64,000 bases of DNA from Leifsonia sp. SCN 70-46 (lineage in GTDB: Bacteria > Actinomycetota > Actinomycetes > Actinomycetales > Microbacteriaceae), in NCBI GenBank assembly GCA_001725325.1, contig MEFY01000002.1, forward strand, positions 871,559 to 935,558, written 5' to 3'. A program made the translations under genes and the position numbers. The notes under the pieces are model-generated. The model saw nothing but the letters and a program-made list of their open reading frames with translations. It was not told where the DNA came from and made no database searches. Shown here in pieces: positions 51,145 to 59,748 of the stretch; the stretch's first letter is position 1, and each line of letters begins with the position of its first letter.

Positions 51145-52146
51145 GTGCCACAAGCCGCAACAGAAATCTTCAAGAGCCACCCGCTCGCATCCTCGGCCGA
51201 CATCGACCATGCCCGCCAGGTGCTCAGCGACGCGTACCTGCCCCTCGACTTTCCCTCCGCGTCGAAGGAGACCGTCGTCGACCTGCAGCTCAATGTGATC
51301 AAGGTGGGAAAGGTCACCGCGGGCTACCTGCGGTTCGGCAGCGCAATCCGCATCACGACCGCCGAAGCCACCGACTATCACGTCGACATACCGATGAGCG
51401 GCAGGGCGGTGATGCGTGCCGGCTCGCGCAACGCGCTGTACGGCACTCCGCAGACCGCCCGCATCTTCATGCCCGGGTACGCCGCCGATCTTGACTGCGA
51501 CTCCGACTTCTCCCAGCTGGCCCTGATGATCCCGCGTGCAGAGCTGCACCTCGAGCTGGAGAGCCTCCTCGGCCGCAGCGTGAAGGCCCCGTTGGTGTTC
51601 TCAGCGGGGCTGGGACTCGCAGGAGGTCCCGGACGCACCGTGCTCGCCACCCTCAGGCTCATCGACGAGATCTCGGACGAGAGGTCGGGCATGCTCCAGC
51701 ACCCGCTCGCCTCCCGGCGCTTGGAGCAGATGCTCATCGAGTCGCTCCTCCTCGCCCAACCGCACAACTACTCCGACGCGCTCTCGCTGCCCGTGGCCGC
51801 AGCTGGGCCGCAGCCCGTGGCGCGGGCGATCGAGCTGCTCAGGGCCCATCCCGAGCATCCGTGGGCCGTCTCGGAGTTGGCGAACCATGTCTCCGTGAGC
51901 GTCCGAAGCCTCCAAGAGGGTTTCCGCAGGACGGCGGACACCACCCCGATGGAGTACCTGCGTGAGCTGCGCCTCGAGCAGATTCGCGACGAGCTCGCCC
52001 TCGCCGACCCGGGCGCGGTGTCGGTGAGCCAGGTCGCGGCCCGGTGGGGGATCACCCACTTCGGCCGATTCGCCGCCAACTACCACAGGCGCTTCGGGGA
52101 GAAGCCGTCGGAGACGATGAGACGCTCCGCGACGTCGAGTCCCTGA
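51145..52146 (+). CDS. AraC-family regulator
   Basis: 333 aa from a GTG. Residues ~15-200 form an AraC_binding_2-type domain (DYHVDIPMSGRAVMRAGSR, ARIFMPGYAADLDCDSDFSQLALMIP in two parts), and ~225-325 the two HTHs (WAVSELANHVSVSVRSLQEGF; VSQVAARWGITHFGRFAANY). The target genes are not obvious; it stands alone between the SGNH gene and the ROK gene. 224 bp downstream of it hold no gene that I can support. Confidence 0.88.
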   Translation: MPQAATEIFKSHPLASSADIDHARQVLSDAYLPLDFPSASKETVVDLQLNVIKVGKVTAGYLRFGSAIRITTAEATDYHVDIPMSGRAVMRAGSRNALYGTPQTARIFMPGYAADLDCDSDFSQLALMIPRAELHLELESLLGRSVKAPLVFSAGLGLAGGPGRTVLATLRLIDEISDERSGMLQHPLASRRLEQMLIESLLLAQPHNYSDALSLPVAAAGPQPVARAIELLRAHPEHPWAVSELANHVSVSVRSLQEGFRRTADTTPMEYLRELRLEQIRDELALADPGAVSVSQVAARWGITHFGRFAANYHRRFGEKPSETMRRSATSSP

Positions 52147-52370
52147 TCCCGCGGCCGCTGCCGTGCGCGAACCGGCTACATCGGCGCGTTCGCCGGATTT
52201 TGCGCGTCCGGTCCGATCCCTAGCGTTGTAGTCGCGCCGACAAGGGTCAGGACGAGGTGGCACGGTGCGCACGAAGGCGCGTTGGGCGGCAACGCCTACC
52301 GACCACGCCTGGGGCGTGTGCAAGGGCCGGGCATCACGGATCCGCCCGGTCCTTGCTCCCCGGGCGCCCC

Positions 52371-53576
52371 TCAACCGGCTCGGGGCGTGCTCTCGGGTCG
52401 TCGCGGGGTGCTCTCCTCGGGGAGCCAGCCCTGGGCGCCGAGCCCGATCGCGACTGCGCCCATCGCGGAGTGGCGGTCGTCGAGGGAGCCGAGCACGACC
52501 TCCGGCACGGTGTGCGCCTGGGGGATAGCCTGCCGCTCGAGCACCTCCCGGATCGCGTCGGTGACCACATCGCCCGCGCGGGCCATGGCCCCCACGATGA
52601 TGATGCGCTCGGGCGCGAGCAGGAGCGCGGCCGTGGACGCGACCCGGCCGACGGCGAGGGCGGCATCGCGGATGCACCGCTCCGCGCCGGCGTCGCCGGC
52701 CTCGAGCAGCGCGAGCAGCTCGCCGACCGAGTCGACCTCCCGATGCGGTCGCAGGGTCGCGAGGATCGCGGGGACGGACGCGAACGTGTCGAGGCACCCG
52801 CGCTTGCCACACCGGCAGAGCGGACCCTGCGGGTCGACCTCGACATGGCCGATCTCGCCGGCGCCGCCCCGGATGCCGCTGACCAGCCTGTCGTGCAGGA
52901 TGACGCCCGCCCCGATACCGCTGTGGAACTTGATCGTCAGGGTGTTCGCCACACCGCGGCCGGCGCCGTAGGTGTGCTCGCCGAGGGCCGCGAGGTTGGC
53001 GTCGTTCTCGAGGATGACCGGCAGGCCCAGCGCCGACTCGAAGGCGGCGGAGTCGTACCCGGCCCAGCCGGGGAGGATGGAGGAGGCCACGACCTCCTGG
53101 TGCTGCGTGTCGATCGGCCCCGGCACCGCGACTCCGGCGTTGGGAGGTCGGGGGACCCCCGCGCGGTCGATGACCTCGTCGACCAGCTGCCGGGCGATCC
53201 TCAGGCCCTCGTCGGCACCGTAGTCCGCGGGCAGTTCGGCGCGGCCGTCGGCGAGGGGCGTCCCGGAGGCGTCGGCGACCAGCGCGCGGACGGTGCGGAA
53301 GCCGAAGTCGACACCGACGGTGGCGGAGAGCGAGGGCTCGAAGGCCAGCGCCCTGCTCTTCGGCCCGGTGCGGCGCTGCTCCGACCGAACAATCTCCGTC
53401 TCGACCAGGGTGCGCTCCGCGGCCAGCGCCTGCACCACCTCGGTGACCGTCGAGGGCGCGAGGCTCGCGGCTCGCGCGAGCTGTGCGCGCGTGAGCGGCC
53501 CGTGTGCGCGGATGGCGCTGAGGATGCGGTGGCGCGCGGTTCCCACGTCCCCGGCGACGGACTGAAATGTGGCCAC
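52371..53576 (-). CDS. ROK-family transcriptional regulator (NagC/XylR type)
   Basis: 401 aa from a GTG with TAGTTT-N6 upstream. N-terminal winged helix GPLTRAQLARAASLAPSTVTEVVQAL (about 27-52). The ROK domain has GVDFGFRTVRALVAD, ENDANLAALGE, and the Zn motif GEIGHVEVDPQGPLCRCGKRGC. It should bind a sugar and repress the divergent ABC-esterase operon and itself through the pair of sites at 53604 and 53656. Confidence 0.92.
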   Translation of the reverse strand: MATFQSVAGDVGTARHRILSAIRAHGPLTRAQLARAASLAPSTVTEVVQALAAERTLVETEIVRSEQRRTGPKSRALAFEPSLSATVGVDFGFRTVRALVADASGTPLADGRAELPADYGADEGLRIARQLVDEVIDRAGVPRPPNAGVAVPGPIDTQHQEVVASSILPGWAGYDSAAFESALGLPVILENDANLAALGEHTYGAGRGVANTLTIKFHSGIGAGVILHDRLVSGIRGGAGEIGHVEVDPQGPLCRCGKRGCLDTFASVPAILATLRPHREVDSVGELLALLEAGDAGAERCIRDAALAVGRVASTAALLLAPERIIIVGAMARAGDVVTDAIREVLERQAIPQAHTVPEVVLGSLDDRHSAMGAVAIGLGAQGWLPEESTPRRPESTPRAG

Positions 53577-53582
53577 GTGGCC

Positions 53583-53611
53583 AAACTAACGGGGGATTCG
53601 GAGTTCGTCAA
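53583..53611 (-). promoter_or_regulatory. Promoter of the ROK gene
   Basis: TTGACG (53611-53606) and TAGTTT (53588-53583), spacer 17 bp; the -10 ends 6 nt before the GTG at 53576. Operator-like element 1 covers the -35. Confidence 0.6.
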
Positions 53612-53621
53612 ACGAATGATT
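53604..53621. promoter_or_regulatory. ROK operator-like element 1
   Basis: TTCG-N4-ACGAATGATT; the core TTCGT-CAA-ACGAA is an inverted repeat. It overlaps the ROK gene -35 box. An identical consensus occurs 52 bp away, about five helical turns. Confidence 0.6.
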
Positions 53622-53648
53622 CGGCGCACCCGGGCTCTGAAACCATCC

Positions 53649-53678
53649 TTGACTATTCGGTGGACGAATGATTATCGT
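53649..53678 (+). promoter_or_regulatory. Promoter and operator-like element 2 of the ABC-esterase operon
   Basis: TTGACT (53649-53654) with TATCGT (53673-53678) at an 18-bp spacing. TTCG-N4-ACGAATGATT (53656-53673) fills the spacer, so a bound ROK protein would block polymerase. Confidence 0.6.
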
Positions 53679-53725
53679 GTGTCCAAGCCCGCGAGGGAGC
53701 CACGAGATGTCAACGGAGAGTCGTG

Positions 53726-54469
53726 ATGGATGAGGTAGCCGTGCCCGCCCTGCACCTCAGGGGCGTGACCAAGACCTTCGGCCACGTGACCGCGCTGGAC
53801 GACGTGAGCCTCACCGCCGAGGCCGGCCAGATACTCGCGGTGGTCGGAGACAACGGCGCGGGCAAGTCGAGCCTCATCCGCACGATCAGCGGGGTGTACC
53901 GGCCCGACGCCGGCGAGATCCTCGTCGACGGGGTCACCAAGACCTTCCAGAAGCCCTCGGACGCTCGAGCCGCCGGCATCGCGACGGTCTTCCAAGACCT
54001 GGCGCTCGTCGAGGTGCTCGACGTCGCGACCAACATGTTCCTCGGCCAGGTGCCGCGCCGCGGGCCCTTCGCCGATCGCAAGCGCATGGAGCGCGAGGCC
54101 CGCACCTTCCTCGACGACCTGAAGGTGACGGTCGGCTCGGTGCGTTCCGAGGTCGGCATGCTCTCGGGCGGGCAGCGGCAGATGATCGCCATCGCGCGGG
54201 CCATCCGCACCGGCGGCAACATCGTGCTGCTGGACGAGCCCACCGCCGCGCTCGGCGTCCGTGAGACCGCGCAAGCCGCGGAGATGATCGAGGGCCTGAA
54301 GAGCCGCGGCAACGCGGTCATCATCGTCAGCCACGACATGAGCCTCGTGTTCGACCTCGCCGACCGCATCCAGGTGATGCGGTTGGGCCGGGTGGCGGGC
54401 GTGCGCGACAAGGCCGCGACGACGCGCGACGAGATCATCGGGCTCATCACGGGATCGATCTCCGCATGA
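53726..54469 (+). CDS. Ribose-type ABC transporter ATPase, single domain
   Basis: 247 aa from the ATG at 53726 with GGAGAG upstream. Walker A GDNGAGKSS, Q-loop FQDLALVEVLDVATNMFLG, signature MLSGGQRQMIAIARA, Walker B IVLLDEPTAALG, H-loop VSHD. Sugar importers of the Rbs class normally use a tandem ATPase twice this size; here a single domain would act as a homodimer, as in FrcA. It overlaps the esterase start by 4 nt. Confidence 0.9.
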   Translation: MDEVAVPALHLRGVTKTFGHVTALDDVSLTAEAGQILAVVGDNGAGKSSLIRTISGVYRPDAGEILVDGVTKTFQKPSDARAAGIATVFQDLALVEVLDVATNMFLGQVPRRGPFADRKRMEREARTFLDDLKVTVGSVRSEVGMLSGGQRQMIAIARAIRTGGNIVLLDEPTAALGVRETAQAAEMIEGLKSRGNAVIIVSHDMSLVFDLADRIQVMRLGRVAGVRDKAATTRDEIIGLITGSISA

Positions 54470-55404
54470 CGCGCCACCCTGGGGTCGCGCCCGACGTCGC
54501 CGAGCTGCTCGACCGACACTCCGCCGTCATCGGCGCCCGGCCGGGCTCGAACCCGGTTCCGATCGACCAGGCGCGCCAGCAGCACGAGAACGACGTGCTC
54601 CGCTTCTCGCCGCGCGAGACGCGGGACGCCGTCGAGTCCGTGTCCGACGTCGAGCTACCCGCGCCCCGCGGCACCGTCTCCGCGCGCCTGTACCGCCCCG
54701 CCGGCGCGTCCCATGCGGTCATGGTCTGGATCCACGGCGGAGGATGGGTCACCGGCAGCATCGACACCGGAGATGTCGTCGCGCGAGCCCTCTGCGCCCG
54801 CTGCGACCTCACGGTCGTCTCCGTCTCCTACGGCCTCGCGCCGGAGCACCCCTGGCCGAGCGGGCTCGAGGATGTCCGAGCCGCCGTGGCCTGGGTGCGG
54901 GAGAACGTCGCCGACGCCGCCCCGTTGCTCATCGGCGGCGACAGCGCGGGCGGCAACCTCGCCGCTGTCATCGCGGGCGAGCTCGGGCGCGACGTCGTCG
55001 CGGGCCAGGTGCTCGTCTATCCCGTCATCGCCCTCGACGAGCCCCAGGACGCGTACCCCTCCCGCGTCGAGAACGGCACCGGCTACTACGTGCAATGGGA
55101 CGACGTCGCCTGGGCGATCGACAAGTACGTCGGCGAGCCGGATCGCGGCGACCCCGGTGTCTCCCCGATCCGCGGCGTCGCGGCGGGCAGGCCGCCCGCG
55201 GTGATCGCCGTCGCGGGTTTCGACCCGCTGCGCGACGAGGCCGTGGCGTTCGCCGAGTGGCTCGACGCGGGCGGCGTCGCCGTCGACCTCCTCGAGTTCC
55301 CCGGTCTCGTCCACGGCGCGTTCGACATGATCGGCGGATCGAGCACCGCCGACGAGGCGATGACCGCCCTGGCGTCGGCTGTCACACGACGGCTCATCCC
55401 ATGA
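54466..55404 (+). CDS. Alpha/beta hydrolase, hormone-sensitive-lipase family
   Basis: 312 aa, cytoplasmic (no signal peptide). Oxyanion motif VWIHGGGWVTG, nucleophile elbow GGDSAGGNLA, acid in AGFDPLRDEA and catalytic His in GLVHGAFDM are all present. Hydrolyses short-chain carboxylic esters. Location inside the sugar importer operon suggests removal of an acyl group from the imported compound. Confidence 0.9.
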   Translation: MTRHPGVAPDVAELLDRHSAVIGARPGSNPVPIDQARQQHENDVLRFSPRETRDAVESVSDVELPAPRGTVSARLYRPAGASHAVMVWIHGGGWVTGSIDTGDVVARALCARCDLTVVSVSYGLAPEHPWPSGLEDVRAAVAWVRENVADAAPLLIGGDSAGGNLAAVIAGELGRDVVAGQVLVYPVIALDEPQDAYPSRVENGTGYYVQWDDVAWAIDKYVGEPDRGDPGVSPIRGVAAGRPPAVIAVAGFDPLRDEAVAFAEWLDAGGVAVDLLEFPGLVHGAFDMIGGSSTADEAMTALASAVTRRLIP

Positions 55405-56285
55405 CGCCGCAGTTGAGCGCAGCCCAGACGCGCGCGCGACTGGTCGCGCAGTTCTTCCACGTGGAGAAGCTGCCGGTCTTCTCGCGGGCGGGCCTGCGCG
55501 CCGATGAACTCGCGGGCATCTCAGCCCGGCTCGCGGATGCCTCCTCGGCGGACCTCGCCGACATGGCGTCCCTGCTGGCAGACGAGGCCTCGGCGGCCGC
55601 CTCCCAGCTCCTCGCCGTGCCCGACTTCGCCGCGGCGCTGCGCGCCCTCCCGTTCGACAGCGGAGAGGTTGTCGTCGCGCTCGGCGACTCGATCACCGAC
55701 GACGCCGTGTCGTGGGCGCACCTGCTCCAGCGCGTGCTCTCGGAGGTCGATCCCACGATCGTCGTGAGGAACCACGGCATCACGGGCAACACGACGGGCG
55801 AGGTGCTGCACCGCCTGGACACGATCGCGCGCGACCGGCCGCACTGGGTCATCCAGATGATCGGCACGAACGACGCCCGTCGCCACGGCGGCATCGCCGC
55901 GATGACCACGAGCCCGCAGGAGACCGCGCGCAACCTCCGGCTCATCGACACCTTCGTCGCGGAGGAGCTGGGGGCGGCGCACATCAGGATGACCCCGCCC
56001 CCCACGATCGACGCGCGCGTGCGGGCGTGGGCGCCCTTCGCGGGCGAGGGCATCACGTGGCACGCGGACGACGTGAGCGCCGTCGCCGACATCGTCCGGG
56101 CCGACGACCCCGCGGCCGTGGACATCCACGCCGTCTTCACGCGGGAGGGCGCCGAGCGCCTCCTCCTCGCGGACGGCGTGCATCCCAACCTCGAGGGGCA
56201 GAAGCGCATCCTGCGCGCGCTCGTCGAGTCGATCAGCTCTTCTCCTTCCCACAACAGCAGCACCCGACAGAGAGGTCACTCATGA
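55401..56285 (+). CDS. SGNH/GDSL hydrolase
   Basis: 294 aa. All four blocks are intact: ALGDSITDDAV, HGITGNTTGEV, MIGTNDARRHG and LADGVHPNLEGQ. The N-terminal ~95 residues are an extra helical region. No signal peptide. Probably a carbohydrate or lipid deacylase working with the upstream esterase. Both ends overlap neighbours (ATGA), so ATPase, two hydrolases and binding protein are translated as a unit. Confidence 0.88.
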   Translation: MTPQLSAAQTRARLVAQFFHVEKLPVFSRAGLRADELAGISARLADASSADLADMASLLADEASAAASQLLAVPDFAAALRALPFDSGEVVVALGDSITDDAVSWAHLLQRVLSEVDPTIVVRNHGITGNTTGEVLHRLDTIARDRPHWVIQMIGTNDARRHGGIAAMTTSPQETARNLRLIDTFVAEELGAAHIRMTPPPTIDARVRAWAPFAGEGITWHADDVSAVADIVRADDPAAVDIHAVFTREGAERLLLADGVHPNLEGQKRILRALVESISSSPSHNSSTRQRGHS

Positions 56286-57259
56286 ATCACACGAAACGCA
56301 GCACCATCCTGGGCGCCGTCGCCCTCACCGCCGCGATCGCCCTGACGGGGTGCGGCGCCATCTCGGGCGGGTCGACGGGCGGCGACACCGAGGCGTCCGG
56401 CGACCTGCGCGAGGTCAAGACGGTCACCTACGTGAACCCCGCGCCCTTCTACCCCGCCTTCGACACGGTGGCGAACTGCCTCACCAAGGAGGGCGAGTCG
56501 TTCGGCTGGAAGGTGAACGTGGTCGGCACGGCCGGCAGCGCGGTCGACAACCAGGGCGCGATCGACCTGATCTCGCAGGCGATCGCCAACGGCACGGACG
56601 CGCTCGTCGTGTTCCCGACCATCCCCGAGCTCTTCACCCCGGTCATCACGCAGGCGCGCGACGCCGGCATCTACGTCGTCGCCCAGAACGCCGGCGACCC
56701 CAGCACCGGACAGCAGACGCAGGTCGGCACCGACGCCTACGAGCTCGGCCAGATCATCGCCGAGGGCCTCGGTGCCGAGTACCCCGACGCGAAGGTCGGT
56801 GTGCTCTCGGGCTCCGCGAGCACAACCCCGCACGTGCAGGAGCTGACCGGCTTCCAGGACTACGCGAAGGACAACCTGCCCGGAATGTCCGTGGTCGCCA
56901 GCGAGTACAACAACGGCGACGCCACGAAGTCGCCCGAGATCTGGTCGAACATGCTCACGGCGCATCCTGACATCACGGCGCTGTTCGCGATCCAGGGCAC
57001 CGACGTCGCGGCCGCGATCACCGCGGTCGCCGAGCGCGGCCTGACCGGCAAGGTCGCGGTCGTCGCCGCCGACCTGACCCCCGACCACCGCGCGGCGATC
57101 GAGGACGGAACGCTGCTCGGCGTCGGTGAGCAGGGCTGGTGCGAGGCCGGCACCAAGTCGGCCGACGCCATCAAGGATCTCTCGGAGGGCAAGGAGCTGC
57201 CCGCCACGATCCCCACCACCAGCACCTGGTACACGAAGGACAACCTCCCGGCAGAGTGA
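56282..57259 (+). CDS. Ribose-type ABC substrate-binding lipoprotein
   Basis: 325 aa. Lipobox LTGC with Cys24. Periplasmic-binding fold type 1 (RbsB-like): AIDLISQAIANGTDALVVFPT, DAGIYVVAQNAGD, VLSGSASTTPHVQELTGF, DITALFAIQGTDVAAAITA. It captures a sugar or sugar-like ligand. A Cys pair (CLTKEG and GWCEAG) may form a disulfide, which is unusual for RbsB-type proteins. Confidence 0.9.
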   Translation: MNHTKRSTILGAVALTAAIALTGCGAISGGSTGGDTEASGDLREVKTVTYVNPAPFYPAFDTVANCLTKEGESFGWKVNVVGTAGSAVDNQGAIDLISQAIANGTDALVVFPTIPELFTPVITQARDAGIYVVAQNAGDPSTGQQTQVGTDAYELGQIIAEGLGAEYPDAKVGVLSGSASTTPHVQELTGFQDYAKDNLPGMSVVASEYNNGDATKSPEIWSNMLTAHPDITALFAIQGTDVAAAITAVAERGLTGKVAVVAADLTPDHRAAIEDGTLLGVGEQGWCEAGTKSADAIKDLSEGKELPATIPTTSTWYTKDNLPAE

Positions 57260-57264
57260 CCCAC

Positions 57265-57295
57265 GGTGCGGGCGGGCCCCTCGCCCGCCCGCACC
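57265..57295 (+). terminator. 13-bp hairpin between binding protein and permease
   Basis: Arms 57265-57277 (GGTGCGGGCGGGC) and 57283-57295 pair perfectly, loop of 5 nt, no T run. It is the third binding-protein-permease gap in the window with such a stem. Confidence 0.65.
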
Positions 57296-57346
57296 CCGTC
57301 ACCCACCGGACCGTCGACACGACCCACCGCGGAAAGCAGCCACGCC

Positions 57347-58312
57347 ATGAAAAGCCTTCTCCGACGCGTCAGCTCGGGACAGCAGCTCGGCCTCGTCGTC
57401 ATCATCATCGCCCTGATGCTCGTGGCGGCCGCCATCAACCCGATCGCCCTGAACCCTCCGAACCTCATCGAGATCCTGCGATCGTCGTCGATCTACTTCA
57501 TCGGCGCGAGCGCGGCCACCCTTCTCATCGTGGGCGGCGGGCTCGACCTGTCGATCGGCTCGGTGTTCGCCGTCGGAGGGGTGACCGCCGGCTTCGTCAT
57601 GAACGCGGGCGTGCCGTGGCCCCTCGCCATCCTCGCGGGGGTCGGGATGAGCGCAGCCCTCGGCGCCGTCAACGCGCTGCTGATCGTGGGCGTGAAGATC
57701 CCGCCCTTCATCGCCACGCTCTCGATGCTCTTCATGGCGAGCGGGCTCGTCGTCGTGACCACGTCGGGCACGCCGAGGTTCGGCTTCCCCGACGGGTTCA
57801 CGAACGTGGCCCAGATCAACCTCTTCGGCATCCCGCTGCTCGTGTTCTACGCCGTCGTGATCGGCGTGATCGCCCACGTGGTGCTCCAGCACACGCCCTT
57901 CGGATACGACACGCGCGCGCTCGGCGGAAACCCGGCCGCGGCCCGGGCCAACGGCATCCGCGCGACCTTCATGAACTCGACCCTGTACATCGTGAGCGCG
58001 GCGGTCGCCGGGCTGTGCGGCGTGCTGCTGGCCTCCCGCGTCGCGACGGCCGATCCCGGTGCGGGCGGCACGGGCTTCACCTTCCAGGTCATCGCCGCGG
58101 TGATCATCGGTGGCACGAGCCTCTTCGGCGGCATCGGGACCATTCCGGGAACGGCCCTGGGCGCGCTGCTGTTCGCGGTCATCAACAACTTCCTCGCCCT
58201 GACGAACACCAACCCGCAATGGGGCACCATCGTGACCGGCGCCGTGCTCGCCATCGCCGTCGCGTTCGACCAGGTTCGGCGCTCCCGCCGCTTCAAGGTC
58301 GCGAGGGTATGA
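57347..58312 (+). CDS. Ribose-type ABC permease
   Basis: 321 aa from the ATG at 57347 with GGAAAG upstream. About nine helices; LLIVGGGLDLSIGSVFAVGG is the RbsC signature, followed by GYDTRALGGNPAAARANGI (coupling loop) and VIIGGTSLFGGIGTIPGT. It is the last gene of the operon; a single permease is expected to homodimerise. Confidence 0.92.
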   Translation: MKSLLRRVSSGQQLGLVVIIIALMLVAAAINPIALNPPNLIEILRSSSIYFIGASAATLLIVGGGLDLSIGSVFAVGGVTAGFVMNAGVPWPLAILAGVGMSAALGAVNALLIVGVKIPPFIATLSMLFMASGLVVVTTSGTPRFGFPDGFTNVAQINLFGIPLLVFYAVVIGVIAHVVLQHTPFGYDTRALGGNPAAARANGIRATFMNSTLYIVSAAVAGLCGVLLASRVATADPGAGGTGFTFQVIAAVIIGGTSLFGGIGTIPGTALGALLFAVINNFLALTNTNPQWGTIVTGAVLAIAVAFDQVRRSRRFKVARV

Positions 58313-58352
58313 CGCTTCCGCCGTCGGACTCGCCAGGGGTCCGGCGGCGGAG

Positions 58353-58404
58353 CACACCGCGCACTCCGGGGGTTGGTCCGCGACCTCCGGAGTGCGTCGG
58401 TGTG
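58353..58404. terminator. Long hairpin between permease and Hsp20 genes
   Basis: A 7-bp plus 10-bp stem (58353-58369 with 58387-58404, one bulged T at 58397) and 17-nt loop. It stands between convergent genes, so it may stop transcription from both sides. Confidence 0.65.
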
Positions 58405-58459
58405 TCCGCTGTCACTCAGGCGGCCCGCAGCGGCGGGCCGCCCGTGTTCCGAAGGGTCA

Positions 58460-58882
58460 TCAGGCTGACACTTCCTTCGTGCGGTCCGTCGAGGCCACCG
58501 CGATCTTCCTCGGCTTCGCGCGCTCCGCGACCGGGATGATCACGGAGAGCACCCCGTGCTCGTAGTTCGCGGCGATGCGCTCGACGTCGACGCCGTCACC
58601 GAGCGTGAACTGCCGCATGTAGCTGCCGTAGGGGCGCTCGTGCGCGAGCCACTTCACCTGCTCGCTCGCCGGCGCTCGCCGCTCGGCGCGGATGGTGAGC
58701 AGCTGGCCGTCGAGATCGAGGTCGACGCTCTCCGGGTCGATCCCCGGCATGTCGGCGCTGAGGATGTACTGGTCCCCCTCGCGGAACAGGTCCACGGGCA
58801 TGACCCTCGGAGCTCGAGCGGTGTCGAATGCGCTGGACGTGAGGCGGTCGAACTGAGCGAGTACATCGAACGGGTTGGACAT
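58460..58882 (-). CDS. Hsp20/alpha-crystallin small heat-shock protein
   Basis: 140 aa, ATG at 58882 with an AAGGAG-type site. Alpha-crystallin domain: MPVDLFREGDQYILSADMPG, LDLDGQLLTIRAERRA, YGSYMRQFTLGDGVDVERI, ANYEHGVLSVIIPVAE. It is an ATP-independent chaperone that holds unfolding proteins. A CIRCE-like site lies about 50 bp upstream. Confidence 0.95.
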   Translation of the reverse strand: MSNPFDVLAQFDRLTSSAFDTARAPRVMPVDLFREGDQYILSADMPGIDPESVDLDLDGQLLTIRAERRAPASEQVKWLAHERPYGSYMRQFTLGDGVDVERIAANYEHGVLSVIIPVAERAKPRKIAVASTDRTKEVSA

Positions 58883-58930
58883 TGGTCTTCTCCTTTCAGA
58901 TCATGTGGACGAACGTGCCACGGCATTGTT

Positions 58931-58957
58931 TTAGCACTCTCGCGGGGCGAGTGCCAG
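58931..58957. promoter_or_regulatory. CIRCE-like HrcA operator
   Basis: TTAGCACTC (58931-58939), 9 nt, GAGTGCCAG (58949-58957). The consensus is TTAGCACTC-N9-GAGTGCTAA; only two positions of the second arm differ. It lies about 50 bp upstream of the Hsp20 start, which implies heat control through HrcA. Confidence 0.85.
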
Positions 58958-59046
58958 TTGCTTCAAGCAGGTTTTCAGGTTCGCGGCGCGTGGACTCGCC
59001 AGCGACCCCGACGCGCTCGGGCGGATCAGGTGAGAGGGTCTCTGTC

Positions 59047-59634
59047 ATGAACGACATCGCCTGGAACACGGGAACCTGGACCACGCCGCCGGTCCACCAC
59101 GAGGCCACGGAGGATGGCCTCGCTGTGACCGCGCGGGAGGGCAGTGACGCATGGCGCGTCACCTCCTACGGGTTCATCCACGACTCGGAGCACGCGCTTC
59201 TGGCGCCGTTCGAGCAGGACAGCGCCATGGAGGTGTCATTCCGCCTGGACTTCGCTGCGCAGTTCGATCAGGCCGGCCTGTTCATCCGGACGGACGAGAG
59301 CACCTGGATCAAGGCCGGGATCGAATGGAGCGACGGTCAGGAGAGCCTGGGAGCGGTCGTCACCCGGGGGGTGTCGGACTGGTCCTTGTCCCCCACGCCG
59401 GGCTGGGACGGGCGGGTGGTCACGGTGCGCGCCAGCCGGTCGGGCGACGCTGTGACGATTCGCGCGCGGGTGGATGAGGAGCCGTGGCGCCTGGTGCGGG
59501 TCGCACCGCTGGACGCCGATGCCGTGGTCTCCGCGGGACCGTACTGCTGTGCCCCCACCCGAAGCGGCCTGACGGTGCACTTCACCTCCTGGCGCACCAC
59601 ATCGGCAGACACGAGCCTGCATCCTGACAGCTGA
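59047..59634 (+). CDS. DUF1349 family protein
   Basis: 195 aa. VTAREGSDAWRVTSYGFIHD, MEVSFRLDFAAQFDQAGLFIR, TWIKAGIEWSDGQESLGAVVT and VSAGPYCCAPTRSGLTVHF are typical of DUF1349, a concanavalin-like beta-sandwich resembling YesU. Probably binds or processes carbohydrate, cytoplasmic. It lies between the CIRCE site and the tRNA remnant and is the last gene with the high GC of the main chromosome. Confidence 0.85.
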   Translation: MNDIAWNTGTWTTPPVHHEATEDGLAVTAREGSDAWRVTSYGFIHDSEHALLAPFEQDSAMEVSFRLDFAAQFDQAGLFIRTDESTWIKAGIEWSDGQESLGAVVTRGVSDWSLSPTPGWDGRVVTVRASRSGDAVTIRARVDEEPWRLVRVAPLDADAVVSAGPYCCAPTRSGLTVHFTSWRTTSADTSLHPDS

Positions 59635-59703
59635 GCGGTTTCGTCGCCCGGGGGGGCGACCGGTCAGGAGGCCGCAAAAACGGGCTCTGACGTAGACATC
59701 TAG

Positions 59704-59748
59704 TGGTGGCTCCGACGGGCGTCGATCCCGTGACCTCACGATTTTCAG
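59704..59748 (-). tRNA. 3' part of tRNA-Phe (GAA), integration scar
   Basis: On the minus strand the sequence runs from an anticodon loop CTGAAAA (anticodon GAA) through the 3' side of the anticodon stem and a variable loop to a T arm with stem ACGGG/CCCGT around ATCGACG, and CGGAGCC-ACCA as acceptor 3' strand plus CCA. No 5' acceptor GGCTCCG or D arm precedes it. This is what an att site in tRNA-Phe leaves at one end of an integrated element. Confidence 0.7.

Noticed and set aside
52147-52370. Possible small gene between the AraC and ROK genes
   Set aside because: Open frames there mirror the ROK gene end or have no ribosome site and no recognisable protein pattern.
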